This document shows, piece by piece, positions 35,101 through 48,438 of a stretch of 64,000 nt of DNA. The stretch is from NCBI GenBank assembly GCA_020747065.1, contig JAGMVK010000004.1:3190939-3254938 (forward strand), read 5' to 3'. A program made the translations under genes and the position numbers. Every line of letters starts with the position of its first letter. Position 1 is the stretch's first letter. Under the pieces are notes generated by a model. That model was not told the DNA's origin. It saw only the letters and a program-made list of their open reading frames with translations, and did no database searches. This stretch comes from Cadophora sp. MPI-SDFR-AT-0126 (taxonomy: Eukaryota; Ascomycota; Leotiomycetes; Helotiales; Ploettnerulaceae).

Positions 35101-36620
35101 GAGGTGCTAATGGAACCTCCAAAGCTCCGCACTTCCCTTATCCGCCACGTATACGCGTAGCCTTAAGTAGCATATGCCAGAATTAGCAAAGTTAAGTTAT
35201 TACTTAGTCGCAAATACCACTAAAACGGAATTGATAATAATGTAGCTAAATACATTTCTAATTGTAGTTGCTTTAGGATAAAGGCTCGTAGGGATAAAAC
35301 CCCTAGCTTATTATATCCCTTGCTAATCCCTGCGAAACTATATTAGTATCTTACGATGGATTTCACAAAATTGCCCCTCGACGAAGCAGGTTTCGATGCT
35401 ACCTTTGTAATAATAAACCAACTTACGAAGAAGCCCTTGTTAGTTCCCTGCCATAAGACAATTATAACTAAAGGTATAGCCGATTTGTTCCTAATCCATT
35501 AGAGCTGCTACTTCGAAATGCTAGATTTAATTGTCTTAAACCACGGCCCCTAATTTATCTCTACTTTTTAAAACGAATACTATTACATTTTAGGTACAAA
35601 AGTAAAGCTTACGATAGCTTATAGCCTAAATATTAATAACCAGACTAAGGTAATAAACTAATATATCAAGCAATAACTTCGCCCCTTTTGTATATATTAT
35701 TAAGATAATTAAAGCTTTCTCCTACTAATCATGAATATCGCCTAATTAACCTTACCCCACGAATCCCTTGACAACGTAATACTATTTTAAGTCTTAAATA
35801 GCTATAAGCCTAGAACCTCTTAAAATATACACAACCTAAAGCCTCCGGAGATAATAACAAAGAGACTAAATTAAAACAATGCTTTAAAAGTCGCCTCTAA
35901 GATAAAAAAGGCCATAAAGTTTACATAATCATCTATTAAAGCATAATAAGATAAGATAAAGCGATTAGCGGACCATACGCGTCGCGAAGTAGATTAAGAT
36001 ATTAGAGATATAATATTAATTTCTATAATGAATTAGAAAATGGATAAACCTTTAAGGGAGCTCTTAAATAAGTAGTACGAACTAGTAGAGGTCTTAGCAA
36101 AAGTCGGAAAAAGTTAAAAGATTAAGTTGCTTAAGGATTAGAAAATCTATCCCGTTTTCTACTCGTATTTCCTACGCAAATACATCAGGGACCCTCTTCC
36201 TAAATAGATTTATTAAGCACTTGCGCTAATTTAGCTTCTCCCGGAACAAGACGAATGGGAAATCGAAGCAATACTAGGCTTTAAGCTAGTAGGCAATACT
36301 CTTAAGTACTAAATCAAATAAAAGGAAGCTAATAAAGACTTAGAATAGTACCCTTGCTTAAATACTATAATAGCGCCTTATATATTACGAGCTTTTCATC
36401 TACTTTATAAGGAAAAGACTTAGGGACCTTTAAGAGCTTTACCTAAGTAGCTAAAGGCTTATAATACTAGAATCAACGATTATAATAACTTAGAGGATAA
36501 TAGGCTTATATCGTTAATTACGAGGACGCAGTTTTTCGAAGGAAAGGGGTAATATTACGATTTATACGCATATAATAAGTTGACTACGATTAACTTTAAT
36601 TAGATTAGGTAATGCTAAGT
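35101..36620 (+). mobile_element. Ty3/gypsy (chromovirus) integrase-chromodomain relic
   Basis: The frame through 35356 reads as the middle of a fungal gypsy polyprotein: KARRDKTPSLLYPLLIPAK, then the integrase core beginning MDFTKLPLDEAGFDATFV, LLVPCHKTIITKGIADLF and LNHGPXFISTF (where DRGPQF is usual, so the second catalytic Asp is lost). It continues through LPHESLDNVILFXVLNSY, YFLRKYIRDPLP and a chromodomain-like end WEIEAILGFKLVGNTLKY...EANKDLE. Many TAG/TAA stops replace Gln or Trp. No protease, reverse transcriptase or paired LTR was recognised, so only the 3' half of the element remains. Dead by RIP-like mutation. Confidence 0.75.
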
Positions 36621-36869
36621 TATGTTACGTAACCACGAGTAAAGAAAGGATAAGGAAGCAGGCTAGCCGAGGCGCTAGTCACGAAGCCTTAAGCTCGACG
36701 CGCTCGACTCGAGACCTTTCCTTTCCTCGTCTTTTCTTTTACCTACGTAGCGTAGCCTTAGGTCCTAATATAATCTGGTATCACCCTGAGGTCAGCCGTA
36801 ATAATAACTAGTAGCTTGTTAATAGGTGTTTGGATTGTAATATCGGCCCCGGAGGGTAGATTATAAGAT
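36621..36869. other. Possible 3' untranslated/LTR remnant of the gypsy relic
   Basis: A GC-richer island (36655-36740) followed by AT-rich DNA. It lies where the 3' LTR would be, but I could not find a matching 5' LTR in the window. Confidence 0.3.
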
Positions 36870-37090
36870 ACCCCACTCTTTTGCGACTTGTCGCAAGGAC
36901 TTGCCATTTTTAATCATATTAAGAGCTAGAACTATATCATCTTTAGTATATTTTAGTATAATAATCGTCTTAATTAATATTTCAAAAATCAAGAAAATGG
37001 ATAAGAGAATAAGATAATTATTAATTATTAAAAGTAAGTAAGTAAAAAAGCGGTGTGCTAAGCGAGGTGAGCGGAAGGGGGGGTGGGGAC
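36870..37090 (-). mobile_element. Truncated pogo/Fot1 terminus
   Basis: This stretch parallels the end of the Fot1 element at 57785-58025: CGCAAGGACTTGC, a run with TTAGTATATT, TTTCAAAAATCAAGAAAAT, then AAGCGGTGTGCTAAGCGAGGTGAGCGGAAGGGGGGGTGGGG against AAGCGGTGAGGTTAAGCGAGGTGGGCGG. Only one end and no transposase is present, so it is a deletion derivative or broken copy of the same family. Confidence 0.65.
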
Positions 37091-37833
37091 TTAGTGCATG
37101 CTTGGGCTGACTCTGCCGTATGCTTTGGTTACTTAAGGCGCGCTTAGGCCAAGCTTAGGAATAGTTACCCTCGGCTTAGGTTAAAGCGGAAGTTGCTCAT
37201 GTTCAAACACTAAAACGAAACCAGCAGAAAAAAAGAAAAAAAAATTGAGTCTGACTTATCTAGTAACTAAAAACATGAAGGTAAAGGATTTCCGGGCTGT
37301 GTTTATACTAGTGGATGCGATAGTGCTTAAGGATTAGAACCTTTTAGTTAAGAGCGGATCACACTTTCACAGTTCTCATCTTCATCAAAGTCTCCAGGGT
37401 GTTTATAATAGAGTTGCCTTACGATTAATATTAAAGTCTCGATAGCTTCCGTAGAAGCTTAACTCTCTAAATTTCAAGTCCCCCGCATAGGGCAGATCCT
37501 CGGATCGTTTCTACTTTGGCGGCTCCGATGGTGTTATTAAGGCTAAGAACCTCAGGGCGATAAGTATAACGACAGCGACATTAAGGAGTTGTGGTTATAG
37601 TCATAGGTGTACCTGTTATAGTAAGAGGTTAGGGGTAAAGTTAAGATAAATAAAACGTTACTTTTAGATGCAGGTCGAAGTTTGCGATTGTGATAATAGT
37701 ATTAGTGGTACTAGCGGTAGTAAGAGATTAATGTTCGTCTTTGAGATACGCGAAAAGGGCACATAAATTGCGATTAAAGTTTTGATAATGTGATGTGAAG
37801 GGAGATCAGGAGAAGGGTGGTTATTGAGTTTAA

Positions 37834-37903
37834 GTGTATGGTGTATGATGTATAGTGTATAGTGTATAGTGTATGGTTTATGGTGTGTGGTGTGTAGTGT
37901 ATA
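37834..37903. repeat. GTGTATR heptamer minisatellite
   Basis: About nine tandem, slightly varying units of GTGTATA/GTGTATG. Slippage repeat in AT-rich DNA, no function visible. Confidence 0.8.
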
Positions 37904-39234
37904 AGAGAAGGGAAGACGGGGGGAAGACGAAGAATTCTTTTAAATGAAATGGGAACGAAATGAATGGATTAGCCGGGAATGAAATTTATAAATAATCATT
38001 AGTAAAGTTAAGCGAAGCTGAGCTGAGATGAGCAGGAACGAGGATCGATTAAAGCAAGTAAACAAAACCCAAGGTCTTCTTTAATAAACGCAAATAATAA
38101 GATAACCCTTCGAAAATAAGAGGCTTATACATAAGCAAATATTAAAAGATTACGAAGACCAAGGATCTTAACAACGCGCAATAAGAGAATAAACTATTAT
38201 ATCACAAAGCGAATTTCGTATAAAAATTAACAAAATAATTAAAGAATTATTTTAAAAAAAAAACTTAATTTCGAGCGGAGATACTCAAGACCTTATAAGA
38301 TAACCGCTAAAATACGTATACAATATATCAAAATAAGCATAAAATAAGCGACAAATTAAGAATGGAATTTTAAGTTTTTAAAATAATTTAATAAAATAGT
38401 AAAAAATACTAGGATAACTTCTTTCTCTTAACATTTCCCCGCCCCCCCGCCCCCCCTAACAATCTTACTAATTGCCCTAGGTATTTTTATTACTTGCTTC
38501 CTAGCTGGGCATGCATCTGTTATAGCTATAGTAATTCGAAACTCTTGATCACCCGGATATTAATTAATAGTATGGCTATTATCAAGGTTTTACTTCATAA
38601 CCAAAAGGCAAGTCGATCATTAGGTACAAATAGACCAAATAATAGTTTACCCGTCTACAGTAGTAATACCTTCGTGTCATACTCGACACGGCGTTGAATG
38701 GGAAACAGCATGTTCAAAGTCGGAAGCGAGAGGGAGAACCACCTACAAATATACCCAGAACCCTACCCGGATTAGAGCAGCACGGCTTAGAAGCTGGAAT
38801 ATGAACTATATTAACGAATTGATACTTTGAACACCTACCCTCCAAAGTATTGTTTTGAGTGCTTTTGAACTAAAATCTGTAGGGCAGCTTCGGGAAATTC
38901 ATATCTTTATTTCCGACTCCTCCCCCATATCCAACTTGCTTGCACCACTAGGTCGATTGATTTTTGAAGGTTAAATGAATTACATCCACCAATAAATCCT
39001 ACTTTGAAATTCAATAGCATTATAAATGGAATTTGGACAAATTTCCCATGTCATTCATCCCGACGGCTTTTCCTCTGAGTTTCCTAGCACTTCGCCACCA
39101 TCTTCTGGATACGTCATCTTCTCCTTTCCCTTTCCGGAGTTTTTCTTTGGTGGATCTATTTCTTCCGACTCCGCCCTCTTGCTGATATCCTGGCCCTTGT
39201 TGAAACGTTTGAATATCGAAAGCCGGGTAGGGTT
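37904..39234. other. AT-rich intergenic DNA with a C-run
   Basis: No gene supported. A C-rich run (CCCCGCCCCCCCGCCCCCC, about 38437-38456) stands out in otherwise RIP-like DNA. Composition returns to normal from about 38700, before the end of the minus-strand gene. Confidence 0.45.
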
Positions 39235-42200
39235 TTAGAAAAGCCGTGAAGCAGATACGGTTCGTGGTGCAGTTTGCAGCTGTTTGCCTTGGTTGGATGA
39301 AGAGCTCGGGGGAGCTAATGGAGGAGATTTGTTGCTTGGTGGATCTTGCTGGCCCTTGGTTTTGCTAGCAGAAGCCTCTCCAAACGATTGTGCTTCATCG
39401 GTCCCAAGTCCGCTGTCTTGAAATATGCTTTCCTGGGTTGCATTCGCTGCAATTTGCAGCTCGTCTTCCCCGATGCATGCGGCTTCAGTATCTTTGGGAC
39501 CAACTTTTGGGTTCCTTGGCCACCATTTCGAAAACCTGTCACTTCTCCCAAACACTACTGCTCCTCTGAGATCTCCCTCGAAGAGTCCTGCTGGTTTGCG
39601 TTTGAAGCCAATAGTGAGCTTTGGTAGGAGTACTTGGACTCTATCACACGACAAGCTGTTGTTGCCGCAAGAGCATGCATCGAATAGTGCACCACCGCTA
39701 TGCCAATATATGTCCTGCACAAGTTCCAACGGTTGAGATTCCAAGTTGCCCATCTCCTCGCATATCGATTTCAAGTGGTCAGTCCGAGCAACGAGATAGT
39801 CTTTCCCTTTGGGAACTCGTGCCCATCCTTGGCATAGATTATTGCAATCTTTAGCAGGAGACATCAGTTCTCCAAACCCCCGTGCCATTAAAGTTATGGC
39901 ATTGAGTTCTCGTGTAAAGTCAACCCAACCTCTTCCGCTCGACTCCAATGTCGCAACCCTGGGACGGATGGTTGGTATTCCGCTGATGATATCCAAGAAG
40001 CCAAAGCCCTCCAACTTGTCGCGGTCCGTGAGCCTGATTTGCATCCCTGGTCCTGCTAGGTCCTGTTGATGATCTTGAATCTGCTCAAGAATATTCCAGT
40101 TTTCCAGAACAACATCTTTCACTCCCCACCGATTCTCCGCCGATGTTGACTGGCCAAAGTTTGGGTCATTCATAAAGATATATAGATTCTTTGACTTGCC
40201 TATAGCTTGCAAAGATTGATAGCCAGCCCTGTGATCTGATTCTGGATTCGCGTAAGGAAACTTTTCCAGATCAAGAAGTTCGCTATCGCAACATGGTGCC
40301 CGAGAAAGCTGTGCTCTGGTCATGTGAAGCAAAGCATTTGCACCATCCACTAGCCAAGCGCAGCGCTCGGTGGTATCGTAGAAAATGACTTTCATCTGGC
40401 TTGCAGCATATATCTTGTACTCATATGGGCCCTGTGCGGATCGAACTAGCGTGCTGTCCTTGTTGCCTCGAGCAAATGAGGCACCCATGGTAACGAACTT
40501 CCCTCCGGAGATAGATACTTTCTCTAATGCACAGCCAGCTCGTGCGAAGTTTGATCCTGTGAATGCAAGGTCGGTGTATTTCATATTTCTAGCTCCTAGG
40601 ATACGCATGAATCAGCATTTTGAGTTCTCAAAAAATGCATCTCACTTACCAGTATTCAAGTTGACCGACGACGCCCAACCCAAGAAGTGTCTTCGGCCAG
40701 TGATGGATGTATAGCTAATGACGTCGGAGCTGATTCGGTCCGGGCATCTTTCCTTTGCTGCAGTGTAAGGGATGCGTTTATTGTTCCCATCAAATACAAA
40801 ATGCCAGATGATGGAGTCCTGGGTCTGAAGGGTTGGAACGAACATTGTTGAAAATCCTTTGATCAGCAGTTGATCACCAAAGATGGTTGCACGCTCTGCC
40901 TCCCCTATGCCCGCCATCATGTTCAAGGGAATTTCTAGACCTTTCTCTCCATATCTTCGAGCGAATATGGGGAAGCCTTTGACAATGACGGGGTTTTTGA
41001 ACAAAGCATGCCAACAGCTGCCATTTTCCTCGCTGCTGTCAGGCTCGAGATGTTCAAGGTCGTAATTGATCGAGAATGTCGGTACGCGGGTGGCCATCGA
41101 TGTGACATGGGCATTGGAGAATGCGAGACGTCTGGGAGACGGCGAAGTTTGACAGGCAGCACCAAGCCATATTAACTGTTCTACAACATCTGCCACGCCT
41201 GGCGCTGGGCCTGTGGTTGCTACTTTCACAAAATCGTCGCATACTTGTACATTGAGCTTCGTACCATCTGGTAGTTGACCTAGAGATTGTTATCAAACAT
41301 ACCGTGAAGGACGGGGTGTCTCTTACAACTATGGAAACGGCTCATATGACGAATGGAAGCATCTAAGGTATTCAAGATTTCATGGCCAGTTCGAGGCCAT
41401 ACTTGGGCCACGTATTGGCCACAAGTTGCTGCTTGGGCATCAATAGCAGAGCCAGTCAGTGTAATGATGTCTTTGAATTCCGTTGAATCGACGTAGCCGT
41501 ACTGAGCGATTAGAAAATCTATCGGATTCCATAATAATACAAGCTCGAGGGATGGCAGGCCCTTGTTGGGCTTCGTCTGGTCCAGCCGTGGATGCTTTCC
41601 AACCAAGGTTTTCATGATAGTATCACGGATGACTTCGATTGTCTCTCCTTCTCGACTTGTCAGTAGGGAAGCTGCTTGGATTCTTGCCTGGAGGTTTTGA
41701 TATGCTTCGTGCTCGAAGAGGAATTTTCTTGCTTCGGCATAATCTGGAACAGGGGAGTCATCTTCTGTATCGCTATCGTTGTCCAAGTCAGCATCTTGAA
41801 TCGCATCCTCCGGCCGCTCCACCTGTACAGAGCCAGGATCCATATGATCCCACTCCCATTTATTCATCTTCTCTTCCATCGTCATTGGCACCTCCGGTTC
41901 GACATCATTTTCGTTCACCTGGACAGCCTCGTGGAATGAATTGGCTATATACCTAAGAGCAAAGAGCCGTCAGCAGGGTGATTTTAAAATCCGTGAGATT
42001 TCTATCTTTTTGGGTATGCAAAATGCTTCCTCTTGCTTATTTGCATCTTCTACATAGAACACAACTTCCAGACTCCAGACACAGAGATCGAAGAAGAGCC
42101 TGTTTCGTTGAAGATAATTAGGCGAATAAAGCGTAGGTTACTCACTTTCTACAATGCCGTACAAAAGTGGTAGCATCTTTCTGAATACCGGGCTGCGCTG

Positions 42201-43921
42201 ACTGTGAAAGTTCTTGTGCAAATTCTTTGAGCAGTTCCGGCAGGGCCGCGGAGATACGATTCATAGAATCGTCATGAACCCCTGGGAGTCCAGTCACAAG
42301 ATCCACAATTTCTCCAGCGAAAGCATTAATTAGATGGGCTCTTGTAGGTTTTGGGAGATGTAAGGATTGGTTATCGGTGAATATGGTTTGGGTATCCTCG
42401 TTATCTTCTTTGAATAGGTCTGCTTGCCCGGGCAGGGTTGTGGGTAACGTAGATTCCGCCTTGGGGCGCCCTGGCACGTCATCGAAGGAATACTTATTTG
42501 AAAATAAGCTCTGTGATGATGAATCGTCTTCATCTTTGTGGTTGGTTCCTTTCGGTCTCGTGCGATGCGGAATTTCGAAGGCAGGTCCGTCGCTTCGAGG
42601 AGAGCTGGGAGCATCGTGGCCGTGGCGGTTGGTTGGCTTCTCGTAGAAGTGCGAGCCGCTGCTTCGAGGGGATTTCTCCCACTGTCGTTGAGTTTGGTAT
42701 CTCATTCGCTCATCCCTTTTTCTCTTTTCTTTCTCCCGTTCGGCAGCTTCCCACTTTTCTCTCTGTCGCTTTTCATCTCTCAGCCTGCGCTCCTCGTCTT
42801 CTTCGGCTTTAGCTCTGTGGCTCCTCAAGATCGTCTCCTCTGCCTTTTTCATGCGTTCTTCTTTCTCGAGCTCTTTAGCTAGTCTGATCGACTCCAGGTA
42901 TTCTTGCGCTTGCTTGGTGGCCTCAGCTTGCTTGATCGCTTCAGCTTGTCTGATGGCGTCTGCTTCTGCTTGCGCCTGGAACTGTGCTCTGATCTCGGCT
43001 TCTTTTTTAGCGGCTGCTGCTATACTGACTTTCTCGCGATAGTGGCTGAGACAGTATGTGTCTAAGTCTGGACGACGGGAGGATTGACATTCGGGGGCTG
43101 TGCAGCAATCTTTGGTTCGTTAGACTGGCCACATGAAAACAAAAAGGACGTGCGCATGAACTTACGAGCCTCGCAGTGGTTCTTCCTTGATACCTTCTGC
43201 GCTTGGCAGCCAGTGGTCGCACACTCATCTTGCAAATTTGTTAGCAGGATAACAATTGACTGATTATATCGAGACTCACGTGGGCGACAGAACAAAGCAG
43301 GCACGAGATCGTCTCCCACAATATTCCTCTTGCGGAAAGATTGGCACCTGGGCGCGGAACATTTATCTACATCTTTGTCAGTGTCTGCGTATACATTTCA
43401 TCAGCATAGGGCACCATACGATCACCACAGAAATCCTCTCCGTTTTGCACATCCGCGGGGCCTTGACAGCTTGAAACTGTACACTTGTCTGTGGTCGTCA
43501 ATACAGGACATCAAGGATTAGGCTTTGTGGTTTCACGTACGTAGGTCGCAATATGGAGATGTGTTCGAGAGCACTCGTGGACATTGCTCGACTTTGCAAG
43601 TGCGGGGTGGTGGTGGTGGTGGAGGGGCAGGATCTAAATGCTGTCAGTGACTGATATTGTGATGTTATTGAAAGAGAACAACCTACGGTCCATGCATCCG
43701 TATTCGTCCCTGCCTTTCTTCCTTCCACATGGAAGGCCGCTCGATCGGAGCACAGGACAGCCATCTTTGTAAGTCAGCACACTGATTATGATCATGAACA
43801 ACATGAGGAACTCACGATCTTTACAGCGCAGCGTGTACAATTCCTTTGGTCGGTGCTCATTCAGCTTGACACATTCGGGGCAGTCTCGCGGTCGGCTGTC
43901 TCTGCTGGAGTTACGGCCCAT
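39235..43921 (-). CDS. 1,358-residue modular protein: seven C-C-C-H modules, coiled coil, shared core
   Basis: Ten exons join in phase: 43816-43921, 43687-43764, 43541-43633, 43420-43488, 43280-43366, 43166-43228, 42146-43109, 41327-41952, 40650-41279, 39235-40595. Introns are 47-60 nt (one 192), with GTGAGT, GTAGGT, GTACGT, GTATGG or GTAAG donors. Residues 1-180 hold seven modules of Cys-x(2-9)-Cys-x(n)-Cys-x2-His, such as CTVSSC...FCGDH and CTAPEC...YCLSH, one per exon, probably zinc-binding. Residues about 185-330 are an Ala/Glu/Lys/Arg-rich coiled coil, followed by a polar linker. From about 560 the protein matches the gene at 48.4-53.4 kb: TGSAIDAQAATCGQYV, CWHALFKNPVIVKGFPI, ARGFGELMSP and GAVVFG. 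I recognise this core from fungal proteins without a named domain. No stop or frameshift: likely functional. Confidence 0.8.
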
Positions 43922-45005
43922 GATGTTCTGTGCAGCAATTCGTGAGGTATGTGATGAGGCTATGAATATAGGGCGAGCAGTAAGAGTAAAGTATTCAAGC
44001 CACCTGTTACGAGAACGAAGCGTAGAACCGAATCAAAATTCTGCGAGCGAGTAAACAAGAAGGAGGTAAAGGAAGACTGGTCAAAAATTGAAATGGGCGG
44101 GGCGATGAAAGCAACGTCTTTCTTTCACGCCCCGGAGCAACGTGGTTTGAAACGTGACATGGGACATGGGACATGGGAGAAAGCCATCACCCTCAGCTGC
44201 TTACCTCTCTCGCTTAGCACCCCTCCACCATCCTGCCCAATTTCTACCACCCACTCACATACCACCCAATCACATGTGGGTGTCGCACTTGTGGAGGCTG
44301 AGGCATCCTCACCGAGCAGGCCGCTCTTGTGGCACACCACCATCAGCTGGCAGGAAAACAGGGAATTGAAGGCAGAGCTTCAGTAGAAGGAATTCGAAGG
44401 AGAAAGAAAGACTGGAAAGTCGGGCTGAACCACGGCGAGCGCAGGAAGATGAAGGGAGCTGACATGTCGTAGCCGTGAGGGATGACTTGATGAAAAACCG
44501 GGTCACGTTATGTACTACGAACTTCCGTTAAAACACTCATTTCCGGAATCTCGATGATTCAATATCTACAAATTTTGCAGTTCCTTAATATTTCTTCTTT
44601 TTCGCCAACCATTTAGATCTCGAACATGGAGATTGTTTATCAAAAAGATGACCAAAACGTGACCTGCTGCCATCAAAATCCCGCCAAGATGCGGGGTCCA
44701 TGACAGCTTAGAGGAACAGGTGGGGTTAATGCTCGCTGAGCAGATGGCTTCATAAAGGGGGTATTTACTGTCAAACACTTGTTCTTGTTAATTGGGTCAA
44801 TCGATCAAATATTTACACTCAGTCAAGGTCAGTTTTTGGATGTGGTTTCGGCCCAGTCGAGGAAAAGCCAAATAAATAAATTTAAAGGGTATTAAATATC
44901 TTAATAGATTCAAGTAAAATGAATTTAAATCTTAAGGTACGGTCGAATTTTGGAGTATTCCGAGTGAAGTCACAGAGCTGGAAGGGATAAAACAAAATAC
45001 GTCCT
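43922..45005. other. Intergenic, upstream of the modular-protein gene
   Basis: Promoter side of the 39-44 kb gene. Short open frames at 44093-44386 and 44566-44778 overlap other frames and show no family resemblance. The stretch from about 44850 to 44935 is AT-rich. Confidence 0.4.
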
Positions 45006-47051
45006 TCACACAAAAGACATGAACCTCCATTGCAGGCCGTCTAGATACCACATCTCGCCATCCATCGATCCATGGATGTAGCAAGCCCCTATGAACTCCC
45101 ACCGATCGCCCCGTGGCCTCATGATGACTGGTATTCTCATTCCCTGGAAGACGCAAACCCGGTCGCCGACTTCAGTTCTGAGCGGCACCCATCCAAACCT
45201 GCCATTCTCGGAAACAAAGAAGCGCCTCCCATCACGAACTCTGCCTTCGGCCTTATCAAATGGCCCCGCGAGCGTGCTTAGAATTTGGGAAAACATTGCT
45301 TTCTGCAAGATATTCTGCTGCAATAGTCCCTTCATCATTAGCTTCTTCCACAGGTACCAGTACCCGAAGCTGATGCCGAGCCAAGACGCTGGCTTCTGGT
45401 TGGGGGTGTGGTAATTGAACTGTGGTTCGCGGTTGTAGACGAGGGTCCGCCAGAAGGTATCGAAAGACGTCCGTGATCCGGACATGATGCTATCCGGGGC
45501 CCGCAAGGTCGAGTCCGCCAAGGTTCTGATCTCCGAAAGCCAGTAGACCATCTCCGTTTCATACCGGGAAACAGACTCCGCTGCTTCCAGGATACCGATA
45601 CTAACATGACCTTGTATTGGTCGTCGTTCTCCCAAATTTGGGCGAGGAAGCGGTGGTCTCTTGCTAGCCAGTGTTCCAACGCGATCGAACACTGCCCCCC
45701 ATTATATCAATCTCCTGTATTGCTCTAGTCAGTGATTTCTCAGTCGTATGAGATGGATCTTCTCCTTACGTCGGGTACAGGTAAAATCCACGGAGGCAGC
45801 GAAGATCCGGACCACTGGAAGCGGGTGCCTTGCCTCAGTCGTACTTCCGGCGCTGGGATCTCCTTGCCCCCCTGCATATGTAGGGTGTTGTAAAACCCGG
45901 ACATAATGAGACCAGGACTGTGTGGTGATATCAAATCCGGAATCCACGACGGGAGGCCCAGATTGTGGTTCTGGGGGTTTGCGTGAAAGGCCAGCCACTC
46001 GATGAGAAACCTGTGAGCTTCGGGCTTCTCCGTGAAGACCAGCACTTCAACACCTCCTGGCTCGACCCTGTACTCAGGGAAGCCTAGCAGAGCCATCTTG
46101 CCGACCAGGCAAGCGACGTCGCGATACGACTTCTCATAGTTTACGAAGCCGGCGTCGAGGCGCGATATACCAGCGAGCGCGAAGTATCGGTCCCGAGGAT
46201 CCGTCGCTTCCATGCCGTTGTACCGGGAAATGGTATCATAGATAGAAAGCGGCCCAAGTCTTTGATATTCGAGGTAGCCTGTTGCGATGTTGCGAGCCAT
46301 GAGGGCCGAGCTCAGCAGGCTGCCCATGAAGATGTCGAAGCTCTCGTAGAGGTCTCTATGGCGACCGATCTGCATCGCCACCCAGAGAATTATATCGGTA
46401 TCAAGATCTAGGACTCCTCGCCACATGATAGATCTTCGGGCCACTAGCAATTCCTGGACGACCCATATCCGACTGAACCATTGGTGGCTGAGGATGGCGA
46501 ACAGTGCAGCCCAATCCGGATTACCAAGAGGTCTAGGAACTCCTTTGGATTCGCAGTCGAAACTCTCGAAGTCATAGGTAGTAGCATCCATATTGTAGCT
46601 CACCCCGTCGCATTTCTTATACAGGCTTTTCGCAAGCTCGAATCCCCTCCCGTCGCCGGACTGTTCTTTTCCGAGCCAGATAATCACCCTCTGCGCCTTC
46701 TCGTATGTCGCGCATCATACGGACTTGGCGAGTCTTCTCCTGGTCGTCATTTTGGTTAATACAAATCGCATCAGCCCAGACGAGTCCAGTCGACAGGCGG
46801 CGAGCCAGCTCCCCAAAGGCGCACAGGAGGCTCGATCCAACGTACATCGACCGACCGTTGCACTTGATCCGCTGCCTTGTCGCTTGCTAGCCCCAGACGT
46901 ATGAAAAGGCTTCGAACTTCACGCTCCCAAGCCTACGTTCAACCAGGTTGATCTCCAGTGTGGTCTTCTCGGAATCGAGCCTGATCTCGATTAGCCGTAT
47001 ATTGCGGCCCTGCAGCGGCGGGCCATATGTGAAGTCGGCCTCACTCGCCAT
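45006..47051 (-). pseudogene. HET-domain gene, broken
   Basis: Starts at ATG 47051 (MASEADFTYGPPLQGRNI) and shows a full HET domain: FEAFSYVWG, then GLVWADAICINQNDD, VIIWLGKE, WFSRIWVVQEL and DPRDRYFALAGI. The C-terminal HET signature follows: GRRFFVSENGRFGWVP...GDRVCVFQGMRIPVIMRP...GACYIHGSMDGE. Damage: an in-frame TAG at about 46887 directly after YVWG; a loss of two bases near 46690 (MRDI to YEKAQ region); and a frame change around 45600-45690, next to a possible intron at 45723-45768. HET proteins trigger incompatibility cell death in filamentous ascomycetes. This copy is probably inactive unless splicing rescues it. Confidence 0.75.
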
Positions 47052-48438
47052 GTTTGTAGGGAATTCGAAGAAAAGAGACGCCAATGGATTTGATGAATTT
47101 TGACGACCGAAAGTCGACGCGTTGCTGTCGGGGTTACTTCGTAAAGAAGAAGTTGACCACCGACTGGCAAAAGCAAGTTGACACCCGACGTAAACCTTCC
47201 GCAAGCGAAGCCCTTCATTGGTCCGTGGTGTATGAATGAATTAGATGGGATCGATCGCCCGCGGTGCTTGAACGAAGGCTCGATGTTCAGCCTTATCGAA
47301 CTCAATGGCGTCCAGTGGCTGTGCCCTTGGAGAATCTACCGGTGAGGTGCTTGACTGCTCGGCCATCCTTCACAACTTGTTTCCACTCCTAGCATACCGA
47401 AAGCAAGGAGGGACGACTGAAGAGAGGGCTCAGCGCTGCGGCGCGAGGCAGACACACCAAAAAATATATGCGTTTCCATAATCTTACAGTTAGTCCCTTT
47501 TTCGTCCTAGCGTTTTATTAGTTAGAAATATCACTTGACTTTGTATATGGAGGCTTTTTTTTAATATCTCTTACCAATAGTGTAATTATATAATAAGGTT
47601 TAATTAACTTTTAAAGCTTTAATTATTTAACGTTTATATTTCTTATACTTTTATTCCTTTATACCTTTAGCTTTTTTTAATTCTTAAAAGACCCTAAAAA
47701 GGCTTGAGGAAGGGTAGGAAAGGAATCTAAGGGGTAAGGCTAAGGTACCCTTTAGTAAGGCACGCTAATGCTTTATAATTAGTTTATTTTATAAAAATAC
47801 TAACTTACTTAAGTGCTTTAATATAATCTTAAATTTAAAATATAATAATAATTTTAATAAGATACAACTTATATTATTCTTATTAATACAATTAATTAAT
47901 ATTACGTACTATTATAAATACGATTAATTAATAAAAGCGTTATTATATAATACGTATATAATCAAGATAAGACTCTTGTTATTACTTTAATTAATTAGCA
48001 AAAGCAAAAGCGTTATTATATAATACCCGAGCGAATATTATTAAGGTTTGATTAGAACCTGATATATTCGGAATGAATCGCTGTAAAATGAGAAGCGAAT
48101 TAACTTGAAATTCGAAAGCAAATGAAGATGAATCGGGCTATATTTTAACTAGCAAAAGAGTCGTATATGTTATAAATACTTATGTAGATTGTTTATCGGG
48201 AGGAATGGTCAAGCACTGATAGATGCAAAGGGAATGCAATTAGCCCATTGTATTTTCAGAAGTCCTTTAATTGGGTGATTATAAAAGCTAATTATAAGAT
48301 GCTTTTCTAGAAGCTGTATGGTTAACTGACTATGAAGCATAACCTTGGAAAGATGAGGTTTGGAAGGACATGTGATCCGTTAAGCATATGAGATTGAGCA
48401 TGACGTATACTAAGTCAGCAACGAAGATAACCCCATAC
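47052..48438. other. Intergenic, AT-rich core
   Basis: Normal composition near 47052-47460 (HET gene promoter), then very AT-rich, RIP-like DNA from 47460 to about 48390 with no recognisable coding sequence. Confidence 0.5.

Noticed and set aside
37834..37903. CRISPR-like array
   Set aside because: A heptamer slippage repeat without unique spacers, in a eukaryote.
45338..45679. Separate gene overlapping the HET pseudogene
   Set aside because: It is part of the same HET gene in a shifted frame; the first ~35 residues read as HET sequence and the rest as shadow.
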